NCBI RefSeq assembly: GCF_016482685.1
Contig: NZ_JACYHF010000024.1
Coordinates: 24,662 to 88,661, forward strand
From: Streptomyces sp. DSM 110735
GTDB lineage: Bacteria > Actinomycetota > Actinomycetes > Streptomycetales > Streptomycetaceae
Direction of reading: 5' to 3'
DNA: 64,000 nucleotides
Numbering within the stretch: the first letter of the stretch is position 1; the number at the start of each line of letters is the position of its first letter. Position numbers and translations under genes: made by a program. The notes under the pieces were generated by a model that made no database searches, had not been told where the DNA came from, and was given only the letters and a program-made list of their open reading frames with translations. This document shows positions 32,754 to 42,570 of this stretch, piece after piece.

Positions 32754-35027
32754 ATGGCCCAGGCTCCCGCCACCCCCGAGGAGATCGCCCGGTCGCGGCC
32801 CCGCATCCGCAGGGACGTGCTGTTCACCCAGACCCCGGACGGCGTGCTCTTCCACAACGCCCACGGCGGCTTCAACGTGGTCACCCAGAACGCCTACCGC
32901 TTCGCCTCGCTGATCGTGCCTCATCTCAACGGCGAACGGCGGGTCGACGAGATCTGTACCGGCCTGGGGGACAAGCAGCGCGCCATGGTCCACGGACTCG
33001 TGCGCGCACTCTACGCGCGTGGTTTCGCCCGGGATGCCGGACCCGGACCCGCGGTCGATCCGCTCCCGCCGCAGGTGGCCAAGCGTTTCGCCCATCAGGT
33101 CGACTATCTGGACCACTACGCGGACGACGCGGCAGGGCGCTTCCTGCGCTTCCGCTCCACCCCTGTCGCGGTCCTCGGCTCCGACGCCCTGGCCCGCTGG
33201 GCGGCCCTGGGTCTGCTGCGCAACGGCTGCGAGGCGGTGGCCGTCACCGAGGGACCCGCGCCCGTCGTGCTCAGCCGCGAGCTGCACGGCGTGGAGGGCA
33301 CCGCCGAACTCGACGCCGAGACCGCCGAGTTGACCGAAGCGGGCTGTCCGCCGCGCGTGGCCCGCCTGCCGGAGTCCGCCGACGGCACCTACGGCTGGAC
33401 CGACCTGGACGGCTGGGACACCGTGCTGGTGACCGGTCCCGACGCGCCCCGGCAGATCCTCAGGCTGCTCGGCGAGGGCGTACCCGCCGGACGGCGTCTC
33501 CTCGGCGCCTGGACGTTCGGCAACCGCGCGGTGGTGGGTCCGGCGACGACCGCGGGAACACCCGGCTGCTGGTCCTGTGCGGTACTGCGGCTCGGCGCGG
33601 GGGCCGAAGCCGCCGACAGCGCGGACCTGTGGGCCTCGGTCGGACCCGCCGCGCCGCTCGGCACCCCGGACCGCGTGCCGGCCGGGCCGCTCGCCGGGAT
33701 GATCGGCAACCTCCTCGCCTTCGAGGTGTTCCGCCTGGTCACGGGCGCGCTGCCCGCCGAGACCCGGGGTCAGGTCGTCGTGCAGGACCTGGACTCGCTC
33801 GACGTGCTGACCGAGCCGCTGCTGCCGCACCCGCGCTGCCCGTTCTGCGCCGGGACCACTCCGCCGGTCGAGGCGCCCTCGGGTGACGTACTGCGCGAGG
33901 CGCACGCCGACGACGAGGCAGCCGCGCTCCCCGCCGACGGACCGGCCGACGAGGCAGCCGCCAAGAACGCGCTCACCGAGCTGGAGCGGCGTGACGTGCT
34001 GGTCCACGCGGCGGCCGGGGTCTTCACCGCGTACGCCGACGACGACTGGGAGCAGACCCCGCTCAAGCTGAGCACCGTACGGCTCGGTCTCGCACCGGGC
34101 CGGGTCCGCGAGGTGTCCGCCGCCGATGTGCACCATGTGGCGGGCGCACGTCTCGCGGCGCTCTTCCGGGCTGCCGAGGTGTATGCCGAGCACGTGGTGC
34201 CGCCCCACATACTGGACCCCGCCGCGCTGGAGGCGGCGTCGGGCAAGTGGGCGCGGGTGACCCCGGTCGAACTCGCCGTCTCCAGCGGGCTCGACGCGCC
34301 CGCCGACCGGGTCGCCGCCTGGAGCGAAGCCGTCTCGCTCCTTGACGGGCGGACGGTCCTGGTCCCCACCGGCGCGACGCGCACCCTGGGCGGCTGGAAC
34401 GACCAGGGGCTGTTCGAGCGCACCTCGGCCGGTACCGGCGCGGGCGGCACTCCGCGTGCCGCGCTGACCCGCGCCCTGCGCACCGCGCTCGCCCACGACG
34501 CGCTGCGCCGCGCGGTCCGACGGGCTGCTCCGGTGCGCGAGCTGGACCTCGGCTCGCCCACCGGCGATCCCGAGCTGCTCTTCCTGCTGCGCTCGGCGGA
34601 GAACCTGGGCGTGACGGCGGAGGTCCTGGACCTCACCGGCGCGGACGGTCGACTCCCCGTCGCGCTCGCCCGGTTCACCGACCCGGAGAGCGGACGGACA
34701 CGCTGGGCCGTCGGCAGCGGACTCCGCCTCCGCGAGGCCGTGCTGGAGGCGCTGCGCGATCTGCTCGGCGCGGAGCAGGTGCGCCGTGCCGGTGCCGAGC
34801 CCGACACGGGCGACCTCGTCTGGGACGACCTGGAGGCGGCGGCGCTGGTGGCCGCCGACGTCGTACCGCTCGGGGAGACCGGCACGACGTGGACCGCCGT
34901 GCTGGACGGGCTTGCCGCCGACGGGCGGGACGCGTTCGCGGTGCCGGTGACCGCGCCGGACCTCGCCGCGGGCGACGTGCACGTGGCGCGGGTCCTGCTG
35001 ACCGGCAGGGAGTCCCGTGCCCACTGA
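32754..35027 (+). CDS. Ocin-ThiF-like TOMM leader-binding protein with a degenerate YcaO C-terminus
   Basis: The protein has 757 residues and starts at ATG 32754 (GGAGG 10 nt upstream). Residues about 15-95 look like the leader-peptide recognition winged helix (RRDVLFTQTPDGVLFHNAHGGFNVVTQNAYRFASLIVPHLNG). An E1/ThiF-like Rossmann region follows (VAVLGSDALARWAALGLLRNG) with a zinc site of two Cys pairs (GCWSC near 275, RCPFC near 365). The second half (about 410-750) resembles YcaO but lacks the ATP-binding Glu residues. In thiopeptide and goadsporin systems such a protein presents the precursor leader to the YcaO enzyme. Its stop overlaps the next gene by 11 nt. Confidence 0.9.
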   Translation: MAQAPATPEEIARSRPRIRRDVLFTQTPDGVLFHNAHGGFNVVTQNAYRFASLIVPHLNGERRVDEICTGLGDKQRAMVHGLVRALYARGFARDAGPGPAVDPLPPQVAKRFAHQVDYLDHYADDAAGRFLRFRSTPVAVLGSDALARWAALGLLRNGCEAVAVTEGPAPVVLSRELHGVEGTAELDAETAELTEAGCPPRVARLPESADGTYGWTDLDGWDTVLVTGPDAPRQILRLLGEGVPAGRRLLGAWTFGNRAVVGPATTAGTPGCWSCAVLRLGAGAEAADSADLWASVGPAAPLGTPDRVPAGPLAGMIGNLLAFEVFRLVTGALPAETRGQVVVQDLDSLDVLTEPLLPHPRCPFCAGTTPPVEAPSGDVLREAHADDEAAALPADGPADEAAAKNALTELERRDVLVHAAAGVFTAYADDDWEQTPLKLSTVRLGLAPGRVREVSAADVHHVAGARLAALFRAAEVYAEHVVPPHILDPAALEAASGKWARVTPVELAVSSGLDAPADRVAAWSEAVSLLDGRTVLVPTGATRTLGGWNDQGLFERTSAGTGAGGTPRAALTRALRTALAHDALRRAVRRAAPVRELDLGSPTGDPELLFLLRSAENLGVTAEVLDLTGADGRLPVALARFTDPESGRTRWAVGSGLRLREAVLEALRDLLGAEQVRRAGAEPDTGDLVWDDLEAAALVAADVVPLGETGTTWTAVLDGLAADGRDAFAVPVTAPDLAAGDVHVARVLLTGRESRAH

Positions 35028-36936
35028 GACCGCGGCGGCCGTGGCCGGTCCGGTGGCGTGCGAGCCGTGGGACGAGGTGTGCGCCGCGCTCACCGCCGAC
35101 CTCGCCGCACGCCCCGGCACTCCGCCCTGCGCGGTGACGCGGCTCGGGGCGCGCGATGAACTCGCCTCCGGCGCGGTCGAGTTCACGCCCGGCGTCGTAC
35201 CCGTCGGCCTGTACGGGCATCACGCCGTGGTCGGTCCGGTCACCCCGAGCGGGGCGAGAGGCTGTCCGCGGTGTCTGGCCCGGCGCTGGCAGGCGGTGCG
35301 CGCCGGGTTCCTGCGGGACGCGCTGGAGCGGGGACGGGAGACCCGGGCGACCGGGGTGCCGCCGTGGCGGACCGCGTTCACGGTGGACGCACTCGCCGCG
35401 CTGGTCACGGCGGCGAGCCGCCGACCGGGTCCCGTACACCGGCCGTGGGTGTGGCTCCTCGACCTGGAGACCCTGCACGTCTCCCGGTTCCCGCTGGTCC
35501 CGGACGGTGAGTGCCCGAGCTGTGCGCGGCGGCCCGACGACACCGCCGAGGGCGCCAGGATCGTGCTCGGTCCCTCCCCCAAGCACGACCCGGACGGCTT
35601 CCGCACCCGGCCCATCGAGGCGTACGACCTGCCGCTGGAGGCGTTCGTCAACCCGCTCACCGGGATGCTCGGACCCTCGGTCGCGCCGGATCTGGCGTCG
35701 GCGTCGACCTCGTCCGCGGTGGGCGCGTTCACCACTCGCTCCGGCGCCTATCTGCGCGAGTGCTACTGGGGCGGTCACACCGGCGCCTACGGAACGAGCG
35801 TGCGGGTGGGGCTGCTTGAGGGCCTGGAGCGGTACGCCGGGATGCGCGCCCGCGCCAAACGCACCGTGATCACGGCGACGTTGGAGGAACTGGGGGACAC
35901 AGCGGTGGACCCCCGGGTGACGGGGCTGTACGCCGACTCCTTCTACGACCTCGGCACCGGCGCGCCGCGCTTCGCGCCGGACCAGCCCATCGCGTGGGTG
36001 TGGGGCTGGTCGCTGCGCGACGAGCGGCCGGTACTAATCCCGGAGGTGGTCGCGTACTACCACGCGCCCGGCGGCATCGGGCGGCGCTTCGTGCAGGAGA
36101 GCTCCAACGGCTGTGCGTCCGGCGGGAGTCTGGCCGAGGCGGTGCACCACGGACTGATGGAGACCATCGAGCGGGACGCGTTCCTGCTGGCCTGGTTCGG
36201 CCGGGTCCGGCTGCCCGAGATCGACCCGGCGAGCAGCACCAGGTCCGCGACCCGCGCGATGGTGGACCGGCTGGCGATGTACGGCTACCGGGCGCGGTTC
36301 TTCGACACCCGGATCACCTTCCCGGTGCCGGTCGTCACGGCTGTCGCCGAGCGGGTGGACGGCGGCCCGGGGCTCCTGTGCTTCGGCGCGGGTGCCTCTC
36401 TGGACCCGGAGGACGCGCTCGCGGGCGGGCTGTGCGAGATCGCCACCGACTCGGTGAACCTGCGCCGCCGCACCGCGCGCGAGGAGCCCCGGCTGCGCCG
36501 TATGGCGGCCGACTTCGACGAGGTGCGCGTGCTGCACGACCATCCGCTGCTGTACGGGCTGCCCGAGATGGGCCGGTACACCGACTTCCTGCTGCGCGGC
36601 AGGGACGGAGAGGAGCGGGTGCCGCTCGCCTCGCTGGCCGACGGCGCGCCGCGTCCGGCGGCGGATCTCCGCGAGGACGTGAAGGCGTGCGTGGCAGCCG
36701 TCACCGAGCGCGGCTTCGACGTGGTGGTGGTCGACCAGACGGCGCCCGAACAGCGGGCGTTGGGCTTCCACACGGTCAAGGTGCTGGTCCCGGGTCTGAT
36801 CCCGATCGACTTCGGGTGGAGCCGTCAACGGGCGGCGCTGATGCCCCGCACCCGCGCGGCACTGCGCGAAGCGGGCCTGCGCGCCGACGACTTGACGCCG
36901 GACGACCTCAACCCCGCGCCGCATCCCTTCCCTTGA
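35017..36936 (+). CDS. YcaO cyclodehydratase 1 (azoline-forming)
   Basis: The protein has 639 residues with a GTG start inside the previous gene. The N-terminal domain (about 1-200) carries two Cys pairs, GCPRC and GECPSC. The YcaO domain (about 205-639) has the ATP/Mg residues in GLLEGLERYAGM and QESSNGCASG, HHGLMETIERDAFLLAW and GLCEIATDSVN. It ends with the Pro-rich PHPFP typical of azoline-forming YcaO enzymes. It uses ATP to activate the peptide amide so that Cys, Ser or Thr side chains cyclise to azolines. It should work with the ocin-ThiF protein just upstream. Confidence 0.95.
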   Translation: MPTETAAAVAGPVACEPWDEVCAALTADLAARPGTPPCAVTRLGARDELASGAVEFTPGVVPVGLYGHHAVVGPVTPSGARGCPRCLARRWQAVRAGFLRDALERGRETRATGVPPWRTAFTVDALAALVTAASRRPGPVHRPWVWLLDLETLHVSRFPLVPDGECPSCARRPDDTAEGARIVLGPSPKHDPDGFRTRPIEAYDLPLEAFVNPLTGMLGPSVAPDLASASTSSAVGAFTTRSGAYLRECYWGGHTGAYGTSVRVGLLEGLERYAGMRARAKRTVITATLEELGDTAVDPRVTGLYADSFYDLGTGAPRFAPDQPIAWVWGWSLRDERPVLIPEVVAYYHAPGGIGRRFVQESSNGCASGGSLAEAVHHGLMETIERDAFLLAWFGRVRLPEIDPASSTRSATRAMVDRLAMYGYRARFFDTRITFPVPVVTAVAERVDGGPGLLCFGAGASLDPEDALAGGLCEIATDSVNLRRRTAREEPRLRRMAADFDEVRVLHDHPLLYGLPEMGRYTDFLLRGRDGEERVPLASLADGAPRPAADLREDVKACVAAVTERGFDVVVVDQTAPEQRALGFHTVKVLVPGLIPIDFGWSRQRAALMPRTRAALREAGLRADDLTPDDLNPAPHPFP

Positions 36937-37023
36937 CCGGACTTTCCGTACCTCCTCCGGCGTCGGCCCGAGCCGCCGACGCCCCACAGACGACGCAGAC
37001 GATGCAGACAAAAGGGAGTGACC

Positions 37024-38610
37024 GTGGGATACGCCCATGAGTACGCGACCGCGGTGATGCGGCGGGGCAGAACGCCCATGGAGCCGGCCGACTTCGTGCC
37101 CGACTGGGCCGACCGGCCGCGCAAGGGGAAGCACTTCCCGGGCGCGCCGTCCTTCCCGCTGCCCGACGGGGGCTGCGCCGAGGACGCCACGCTCGGCCGG
37201 GGGTTGTTCGGGGAGGCGGGCGACGGCGCGTTCACGCTGCCGCTGCTCGGCTCGATGCTCCGCGACTCCTACGGTCTGACCGGGCGCCGTCTCGCCGTGC
37301 AGGCCAACTCCGACCTGGGCTCGCTGCCGTTCCACACGCACGCCAACTGGTCGCGCGGCACCGCCTCCGGCGGCGGTCTCTACCCGATCGGGGTGCACTG
37401 GGTCAGCGGCGCGAGCGGCCCGCTCAACCCGGGCGTCTACTACTACGACACCCCGCACCACCGGCTCACCCGGCTCCTGTCCGGGGACGTGTCCGGCGAG
37501 GTCCGGGAGGCGCTCGGCGGGCTGCCGGAGGCGGCGGACACCGATCAGTTCCTGGTCCTGGGCGTGACGTTCTGGCAGAACGCCTTCAAGTACAACAGCT
37601 TCTGCTACCACGCGATCACCATGGACATCGGCGCCCTGCTCCAGACCTGGCGGATGTGGGCCCGCGCGCACGGGCTGAGCCTGGGCAGCGCGTTCTGGTT
37701 CGACGAGCCGCGCATCGGGCGGCTGCTGGGATTCGACCCCGAGGAGGACGGGGTGTTCGCGGTGGTGCCGCTGCGCTGGGCGGGCACGGCACCGGATGCC
37801 GACTCCGGGGCGGTGTCCGGGGCGCGGGTGCGCCGGGTGCCCACGGAGAAGTCGCGGCGGACACAGACCTTCCCGACGCTGCGGCGGATCCACGCCGCCA
37901 CCCTGGAGGGCGCCGCGGAGCGTCCCGCGCCCGGTGTCCTCGACCCGGCGCTGGCAGCCCCGGCCGGTCCCGGTGACCGGGTCGCGCTGCCCGCACCCGC
38001 GCCGCTGGACGCCCCGGTGCGCCGGGCGCTGCGGGAACGGCGCAGCAGCTTCGGCCGGTTCACCGGCAGTCCGCTCGATCCGGCCACGCTCTCCGCCGTC
38101 CTCGCCGCGGCCATCGCTGGGAGCGACCTGGACACCGACGCCGAGACGCCCGGCGCACCGCCGCTCACCCGGCTGCACGTCTTCGTGAACCACGTACGGG
38201 AGGTGCCGCCGGGGCTGTACGAGTACGACCGGGACACCGGCGAGCTGGTGCTGATGCGCGCCGGGTCCTTCGGGGCGTTCCTCCAGGAGAACTACTTCCT
38301 CGCCAACTACAACCTGGAGCAGGCTGCCGCCGTACTGGTCCCGGTCGCGCGCACGCACGCCGTCATGGACGCGGTGGGCGACCGGGGCTACCGGCTGGTC
38401 AACGCCGTCGTGGGCGCCACCGCCCAGGCCGTGTACACCGCCGCGTCCGCCGCAGGCACCGGTTGCGGGGTCGCGCTCGGCTTCGACTGCGTGTCGTACG
38501 CCGAGGAGTTCGGCGCCGACGGACGGGGCGAGATCCCGCTGCTGATCATGATGATCGGCGACGAGGGTCGCCGTCCCGCCGACTACCGCTACGACATCGT
38601 CGCCCCGTGA
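37024..38610 (+). CDS. SagB-type azoline dehydrogenase (FMN)
   Basis: GTG 37024 is chosen because GGGAG ends 5 nt upstream; GTG 37018 overlaps that ribosome site. The 528 residues form two nitroreductase-like halves. The first has the SagB signature SRGTASGGGLYPIGVHWVSG near 115 and QNAFKYNSFCYHAITMDIGALLQTW. The second has RRALRERRSSFGRFTGSPL near 337 and an FMN-binding end GCGVALGFDCVSYAEEFG. It should oxidise azolines to thiazoles and oxazoles. About 87 nt separate it from the YcaO gene. Confidence 0.93.
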   Translation: MGYAHEYATAVMRRGRTPMEPADFVPDWADRPRKGKHFPGAPSFPLPDGGCAEDATLGRGLFGEAGDGAFTLPLLGSMLRDSYGLTGRRLAVQANSDLGSLPFHTHANWSRGTASGGGLYPIGVHWVSGASGPLNPGVYYYDTPHHRLTRLLSGDVSGEVREALGGLPEAADTDQFLVLGVTFWQNAFKYNSFCYHAITMDIGALLQTWRMWARAHGLSLGSAFWFDEPRIGRLLGFDPEEDGVFAVVPLRWAGTAPDADSGAVSGARVRRVPTEKSRRTQTFPTLRRIHAATLEGAAERPAPGVLDPALAAPAGPGDRVALPAPAPLDAPVRRALRERRSSFGRFTGSPLDPATLSAVLAAAIAGSDLDTDAETPGAPPLTRLHVFVNHVREVPPGLYEYDRDTGELVLMRAGSFGAFLQENYFLANYNLEQAAAVLVPVARTHAVMDAVGDRGYRLVNAVVGATAQAVYTAASAAGTGCGVALGFDCVSYAEEFGADGRGEIPLLIMMIGDEGRRPADYRYDIVAP

Positions 38611-38707
38611 CCCGCACCCCGTACGCCTCCCCGGTGCGCCGGGGCTTCGGGCGGCCAGGAGACGAGTGGTCGACCGACGAGCGGCCAACAGACGAAAGGG
38701 GTCCGGT

Positions 38708-41464
38708 ATGAGCCCGACCGCCACCACCGAGCAGGACACCGCCGGCACCGCCGGGCCGGTCGCCCTGCACCACCGGTTCATGCTGCGCGTGGCCGGTCTG
38801 CCCGTCACCGCCGTCGAGGCGCTGCGCGCGCCGGAGGCGGCCGACTGGGCAGCGCGCACAGCAGCCGAGGAGGCACGGCTGCGCGACCTCGGCGCCCGGC
38901 TGAGCGATCCGCTGTCCGCCGCTGTGGGCGCTACCGAGGACGCCGCGCCGCGCCGCCGTCTGCTCGCGCTGCGACGGCAGGTCTTCAACAACCGCCTGCC
39001 CGGCGACCTGGACGCGGCCCGCGCCCTGGCCGAGGGGCTCGGCGGTACGACCGGGGCGGATCTGACCGCCTGGCTGGAGGCTCGCGTCCGCTTCGAGGAG
39101 CTGCGGGTCGAGGGCGAGAAGGTCGTCGCGGACGGGCTGGCCCGCACCCGTGCCGCGCTGCGCGGGCTCGCCCACGACGACCGGCTGCGCCGGGGGCTGC
39201 TGCTGGCCTCGCCCACGCTGGAGGAACGGCTCGACGCGTTCGCCGCCGATCCGGCGCCGGTGCCGGGCAAGCGGGCGCGCAAGATGGAGCGCTCGCTGCT
39301 CTCGTACCTCTACCGGACGGCGTGCAAGACCAGTCCCTTCAGCACGCTGACCGGTGTGGCGCTGGGGCGTTTCGACGGCGACGCGGACGGCGCCGAGACC
39401 GTCGTCGGGGACGCCTGGACCAGTCACCCCCGGCTGAACGTCGTCGTCCTCGCCCGGCTCGCGGAGCTGATCACCGCCGATCCGGAGCGCCGGGCGGGGC
39501 TGCCGGTCGCGCTCGCCTCCGGCTGGAAGCTGGACGACGACCGGGTGCGCTACGTCCGCCGGGCCGTGACGGCGGGCGACGACAGCGCGCCGGTCAGCTT
39601 CGACGCCGCGCAGGACCGGCTGTTCTTCCTGCGCCGCCAGGGCGCCCTGGACGGCATGCTGGAGCTGCTGCGCGACGCGGAAACCCCCCTGACGCATGGA
39701 CAGTTGGCCCGCTGGCTGGCGGACACCACCGGTGCCGGGGACGAGGAGGCCGAGCACTACCTCGCCGCGCTGCGCGACCTCGGGATGCTGCGGCTGCCCG
39801 CGCTGGAGACCAGCGTGCACAGCCCCGATCCGCTGGCGGCGTTCCAGGAGGCGCTGCGCGGACTCGGACTGCCGTGGGCCGACGCGCTCGCCGCCCGACT
39901 GGACGGTCCCGCCGCCGCCGTCGCCCGCTATCCGGCGGCCGACGTGCCCGCCCGGCGCGCGATACTCTCCGGGCTGCGTACCGAACTCCAGTCCCTGCAC
40001 ACCGAATGGGGAGCCGAACGACCCGTGCTCCCGCAGACCCTGCTCTACGAGGACGTCTCCGCCGGAACCACCACGGCCGGGCTCGCCGAGTGGGCCGCGC
40101 TGGCGGACGGACCGCTGCGTTCCCTCGGCCGCGTGCTGCCCGCGTTCGACGTGGCACTCCCCCAACGCCTCACCCTCAAGGGCTTCTTCCTCGCGCGTTA
40201 CGGACGCGGCGGCCGCTGCGACGATCTGCTGCGTCTGGTCCACGACTTCCACGAGGACATCTTCCGCCAGTACCTCCAGTTCACCTCGGCCAGGAGCGGC
40301 TACCTCCCCGACGGCAGCCACGCCCCCGAGGAGAACTGGCTCGGGATGCCCGAGATCACGGCCATCGACCGGGCCCGAGCCGCCCTCACCGCCCGGATGC
40401 GCGCGGGCTGGGCAGAACTGCCCGCCGAGGCGGAGGAGTTCGTCCTCGACGACGCCACCGTGGACGCGGCGGCGACCGAACTCGGCTCCGCAGCACCAGC
40501 GTTCACCCCGCAGAGCCACTTCCTCCAGCTCGCCCGCCGCGACGACGGTCCGCTGGCCGTGCTCAACAACTCCTACGGCGGGCTGAGTTTCCCCTTCACC
40601 CGCTTCACGCACTGTTTCGACGGCGCGGACTCCGCCGGTCTGACCGACGCCCTGCGCGAGGAGTTGCGCGGCACCCTGCCGTCCGGCGCCGTGCTCGCCG
40701 AGGTGACCGCCGGTGCCGCCACCACCAACCTGAACCTGCACGGGCGCCTGACCGACCACGAGATCGTCTGCCCCGGCGAACACAGCACCGCCCCCGAGGA
40801 GGCCCGGCTCCACCTGGACGACCTCTACGCCGTGCACGACGAGACCACCGACCGGCTGCTGCTGCGCTCACGCCGTCTGGACCGCGAGGTCGTCCCGGTG
40901 TACCTCGGCTATCTGGTCCCGATGGTGCTGCCCGAGATCCCCCGCACCCTGCTGCTCTTCTCCCCCACCTCCCGCGCCGTCCCCGACGTGTGGCGCGGGG
41001 TGCCGGAGGGACCCGCCGAGGCGGGAGTCACCCGCAGGCCGCGCGTGCGCCATCACGCGCTGGTCCTCCAGCGGCGCTCCTGGACTGCGGCCGACGGCTC
41101 GCTCCCGCTGCGGGCGCCGGGCACGACGGACAGCGAGTGGTATCTGGCGTGGCACCGCTGGCGTGAGCAACACGGGCTCCCCGCGCGGGTGTTCGCGACC
41201 GTTCACGAGGAGTCCGGCTCCGGGGACGCGCCCGCCTGGTTCGGCGGCTCCAAGCCCCAGTACGTCGACTTCGAGTCCCCGCTCTCGCTCACCGCCCTCG
41301 AAGGGCTCCTCGCCGGGAAGCGCGCCCGGACCGTGTTCGAGGAGATGCTCCCCGGCGAGGACGAGCTGCACGTCATCTCCCCGCGCGGTCGGCACGTCGC
41401 CGAACTCGCCGTAGAACTGCTCCCCCGCCCGGCCGGACGGCCCGAAGAGGACGGACCCCGATGA
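38708..41464 (+). CDS. Lantibiotic dehydratase LanB, glutamylation part (split type)
   Basis: The 918-residue protein matches the tRNA-Glu-dependent glutamylation domain of split LanB systems. Landmarks are HHRFMLRVAGLPVTAV at the start, the strongly conserved SYLYRTACKTSPFSTLTGVALG near residue 205, LTLKGFFLARYGRGG near 490 and YLGYLVPMVLPEIPRTLLLFSPT near 735. It activates Ser and Thr of the precursor core as glutamyl esters. ATG 38708 follows GAAAGGGG. Its stop overlaps the elimination-domain gene (ATGA), so the two halves are made together. Confidence 0.93.
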   Translation: MSPTATTEQDTAGTAGPVALHHRFMLRVAGLPVTAVEALRAPEAADWAARTAAEEARLRDLGARLSDPLSAAVGATEDAAPRRRLLALRRQVFNNRLPGDLDAARALAEGLGGTTGADLTAWLEARVRFEELRVEGEKVVADGLARTRAALRGLAHDDRLRRGLLLASPTLEERLDAFAADPAPVPGKRARKMERSLLSYLYRTACKTSPFSTLTGVALGRFDGDADGAETVVGDAWTSHPRLNVVVLARLAELITADPERRAGLPVALASGWKLDDDRVRYVRRAVTAGDDSAPVSFDAAQDRLFFLRRQGALDGMLELLRDAETPLTHGQLARWLADTTGAGDEEAEHYLAALRDLGMLRLPALETSVHSPDPLAAFQEALRGLGLPWADALAARLDGPAAAVARYPAADVPARRAILSGLRTELQSLHTEWGAERPVLPQTLLYEDVSAGTTTAGLAEWAALADGPLRSLGRVLPAFDVALPQRLTLKGFFLARYGRGGRCDDLLRLVHDFHEDIFRQYLQFTSARSGYLPDGSHAPEENWLGMPEITAIDRARAALTARMRAGWAELPAEAEEFVLDDATVDAAATELGSAAPAFTPQSHFLQLARRDDGPLAVLNNSYGGLSFPFTRFTHCFDGADSAGLTDALREELRGTLPSGAVLAEVTAGAATTNLNLHGRLTDHEIVCPGEHSTAPEEARLHLDDLYAVHDETTDRLLLRSRRLDREVVPVYLGYLVPMVLPEIPRTLLLFSPTSRAVPDVWRGVPEGPAEAGVTRRPRVRHHALVLQRRSWTAADGSLPLRAPGTTDSEWYLAWHRWREQHGLPARVFATVHEESGSGDAPAWFGGSKPQYVDFESPLSLTALEGLLAGKRARTVFEEMLPGEDELHVISPRGRHVAELAVELLPRPAGRPEEDGPR

Positions 41465-42570
41465 CCGTTTCCACCGCATCCTCCGCCACCGCGCCCTCCA
41501 CCGCGCCCGGACCGGCCGCCGGGGACGACGCCCCCGGCGAGTGGCTGGCCGTGCACGTCTTCTACGCGGCGAGCCCCCGCCCGCTGCTCCTGCAGTGCGT
41601 CCGTCCGCTGGTGGACGCGCTCACCGAAGAGGGGCTGCTCGCCGGGTACTTCTTCATCAACTACTGGCTGGAGGGACCGCATCTGCGGCTGCGCCTCAAG
41701 CCCGCCCGCGCCGCCGACACAGAGGCAGTACGGGAGCGGACGCACACCGCGCTCGCCGCGTTCCTGCGGGAGCGTCCCGCGCTGTACGAGGTGAAGGACG
41801 GCTTCTTCGCGGACCTCTACGAGACGCTGTTCACGCTGGAGTTCGGGGACGAGGAACGCTCGGAGTACCTGGGTCCCGACGGCAGGATGCTGCTGCGACC
41901 CAACAACTCCTTCGAGGACCGCCCCTACGAGCCGGAGTACGGCAAGTACGGCGGTCCGGCGGGGATCGAGCTGGCCGAGTGGCACTTCCAGCACTCCAGC
42001 GACCTGGTGATCGAGGCCGCGCGGACGATGAACCTCCATGTGCGCACCGTGCTGTTGGGGCTCTCCGCGCAGCTCATGATGGTCATGTCCGGCACGTTCC
42101 TGCGGGACGAGGAGGCGCTGCTGACCTTCCTGGACCGCTACCACACCTTCTGGAACCGGGCGTTCAGCACCACCAACTACACCGCCGACGACGGCTACGA
42201 CCGCGCGTACTCCGCGATGGGCACGAGCCTGCCGGGGAGGTTCCGGCAGATCCGCCGCGCGGTCGCCGAGGGCGAGGCGGCGAAGCTCCCCGCGTTCCTG
42301 CGCGGCTGGGCCGAGCACTGCGCCGAACTCCGGGACCGGGCGACCGAGTTGGCGGAGGAGGGCGCGCTGGTCTTCCGGTCGTACGACGGCACGCGGGACA
42401 TCGTCCCCGAGGGACCCGCGCAGGCGCTGCCCATGCTGCTCTCGCCGTACATGCACATGACGAACAACCGGCTGAGCACGACGGTGCGGGACGAGGCGTT
42501 CCTGTCGTACGTCCTCGCACGCGCCCTGCGCGACGGCGGCGCGTGTCCGGAGCCGGAGGGCGGGGCGTGA
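41461..42570 (+). CDS. Thiopeptide-type LanB elimination-domain protein
   Basis: The 369-residue protein corresponds to the separate C-terminal domain (Lant_dehydr_C, thiopep_ocin) that removes glutamate from Ser/Thr esters to give Dha and Dhb. It has WLAVHVFYAASPRPLLLQCVRPLVDAL near residue 27, FFINYWLEGPHLRLRLKP and SAQLMMVMSGTFLRDEEALLTFLDRYHTFW, with a conserved MHMTNNRLSTTVRDEAFLSY end. Such a domain can also be the [4+2] pyridine synthase of thiopeptides, but here it is the only copy and it follows the glutamylation gene directly, so elimination is the simpler reading. Confidence 0.88.
   Translation: MTVSTASSATAPSTAPGPAAGDDAPGEWLAVHVFYAASPRPLLLQCVRPLVDALTEEGLLAGYFFINYWLEGPHLRLRLKPARAADTEAVRERTHTALAAFLRERPALYEVKDGFFADLYETLFTLEFGDEERSEYLGPDGRMLLRPNNSFEDRPYEPEYGKYGGPAGIELAEWHFQHSSDLVIEAARTMNLHVRTVLLGLSAQLMMVMSGTFLRDEEALLTFLDRYHTFWNRAFSTTNYTADDGYDRAYSAMGTSLPGRFRQIRRAVAEGEAAKLPAFLRGWAEHCAELRDRATELAEEGALVFRSYDGTRDIVPEGPAQALPMLLSPYMHMTNNRLSTTVRDEAFLSYVLARALRDGGACPEPEGGA

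Noticed and set aside
32268..35186. Long antisense frame of 972 codons over the ocin-ThiF gene
   Set aside because: No start context, low complexity, and it conflicts with clear TOMM domains on the plus strand.
41461..42570. Calling this protein a pyridine synthase
   Set aside because: It is the only elimination-type domain, directly coupled to the glutamylation gene; without it the LanB would be incomplete. The cyclase reading would need a second such gene.
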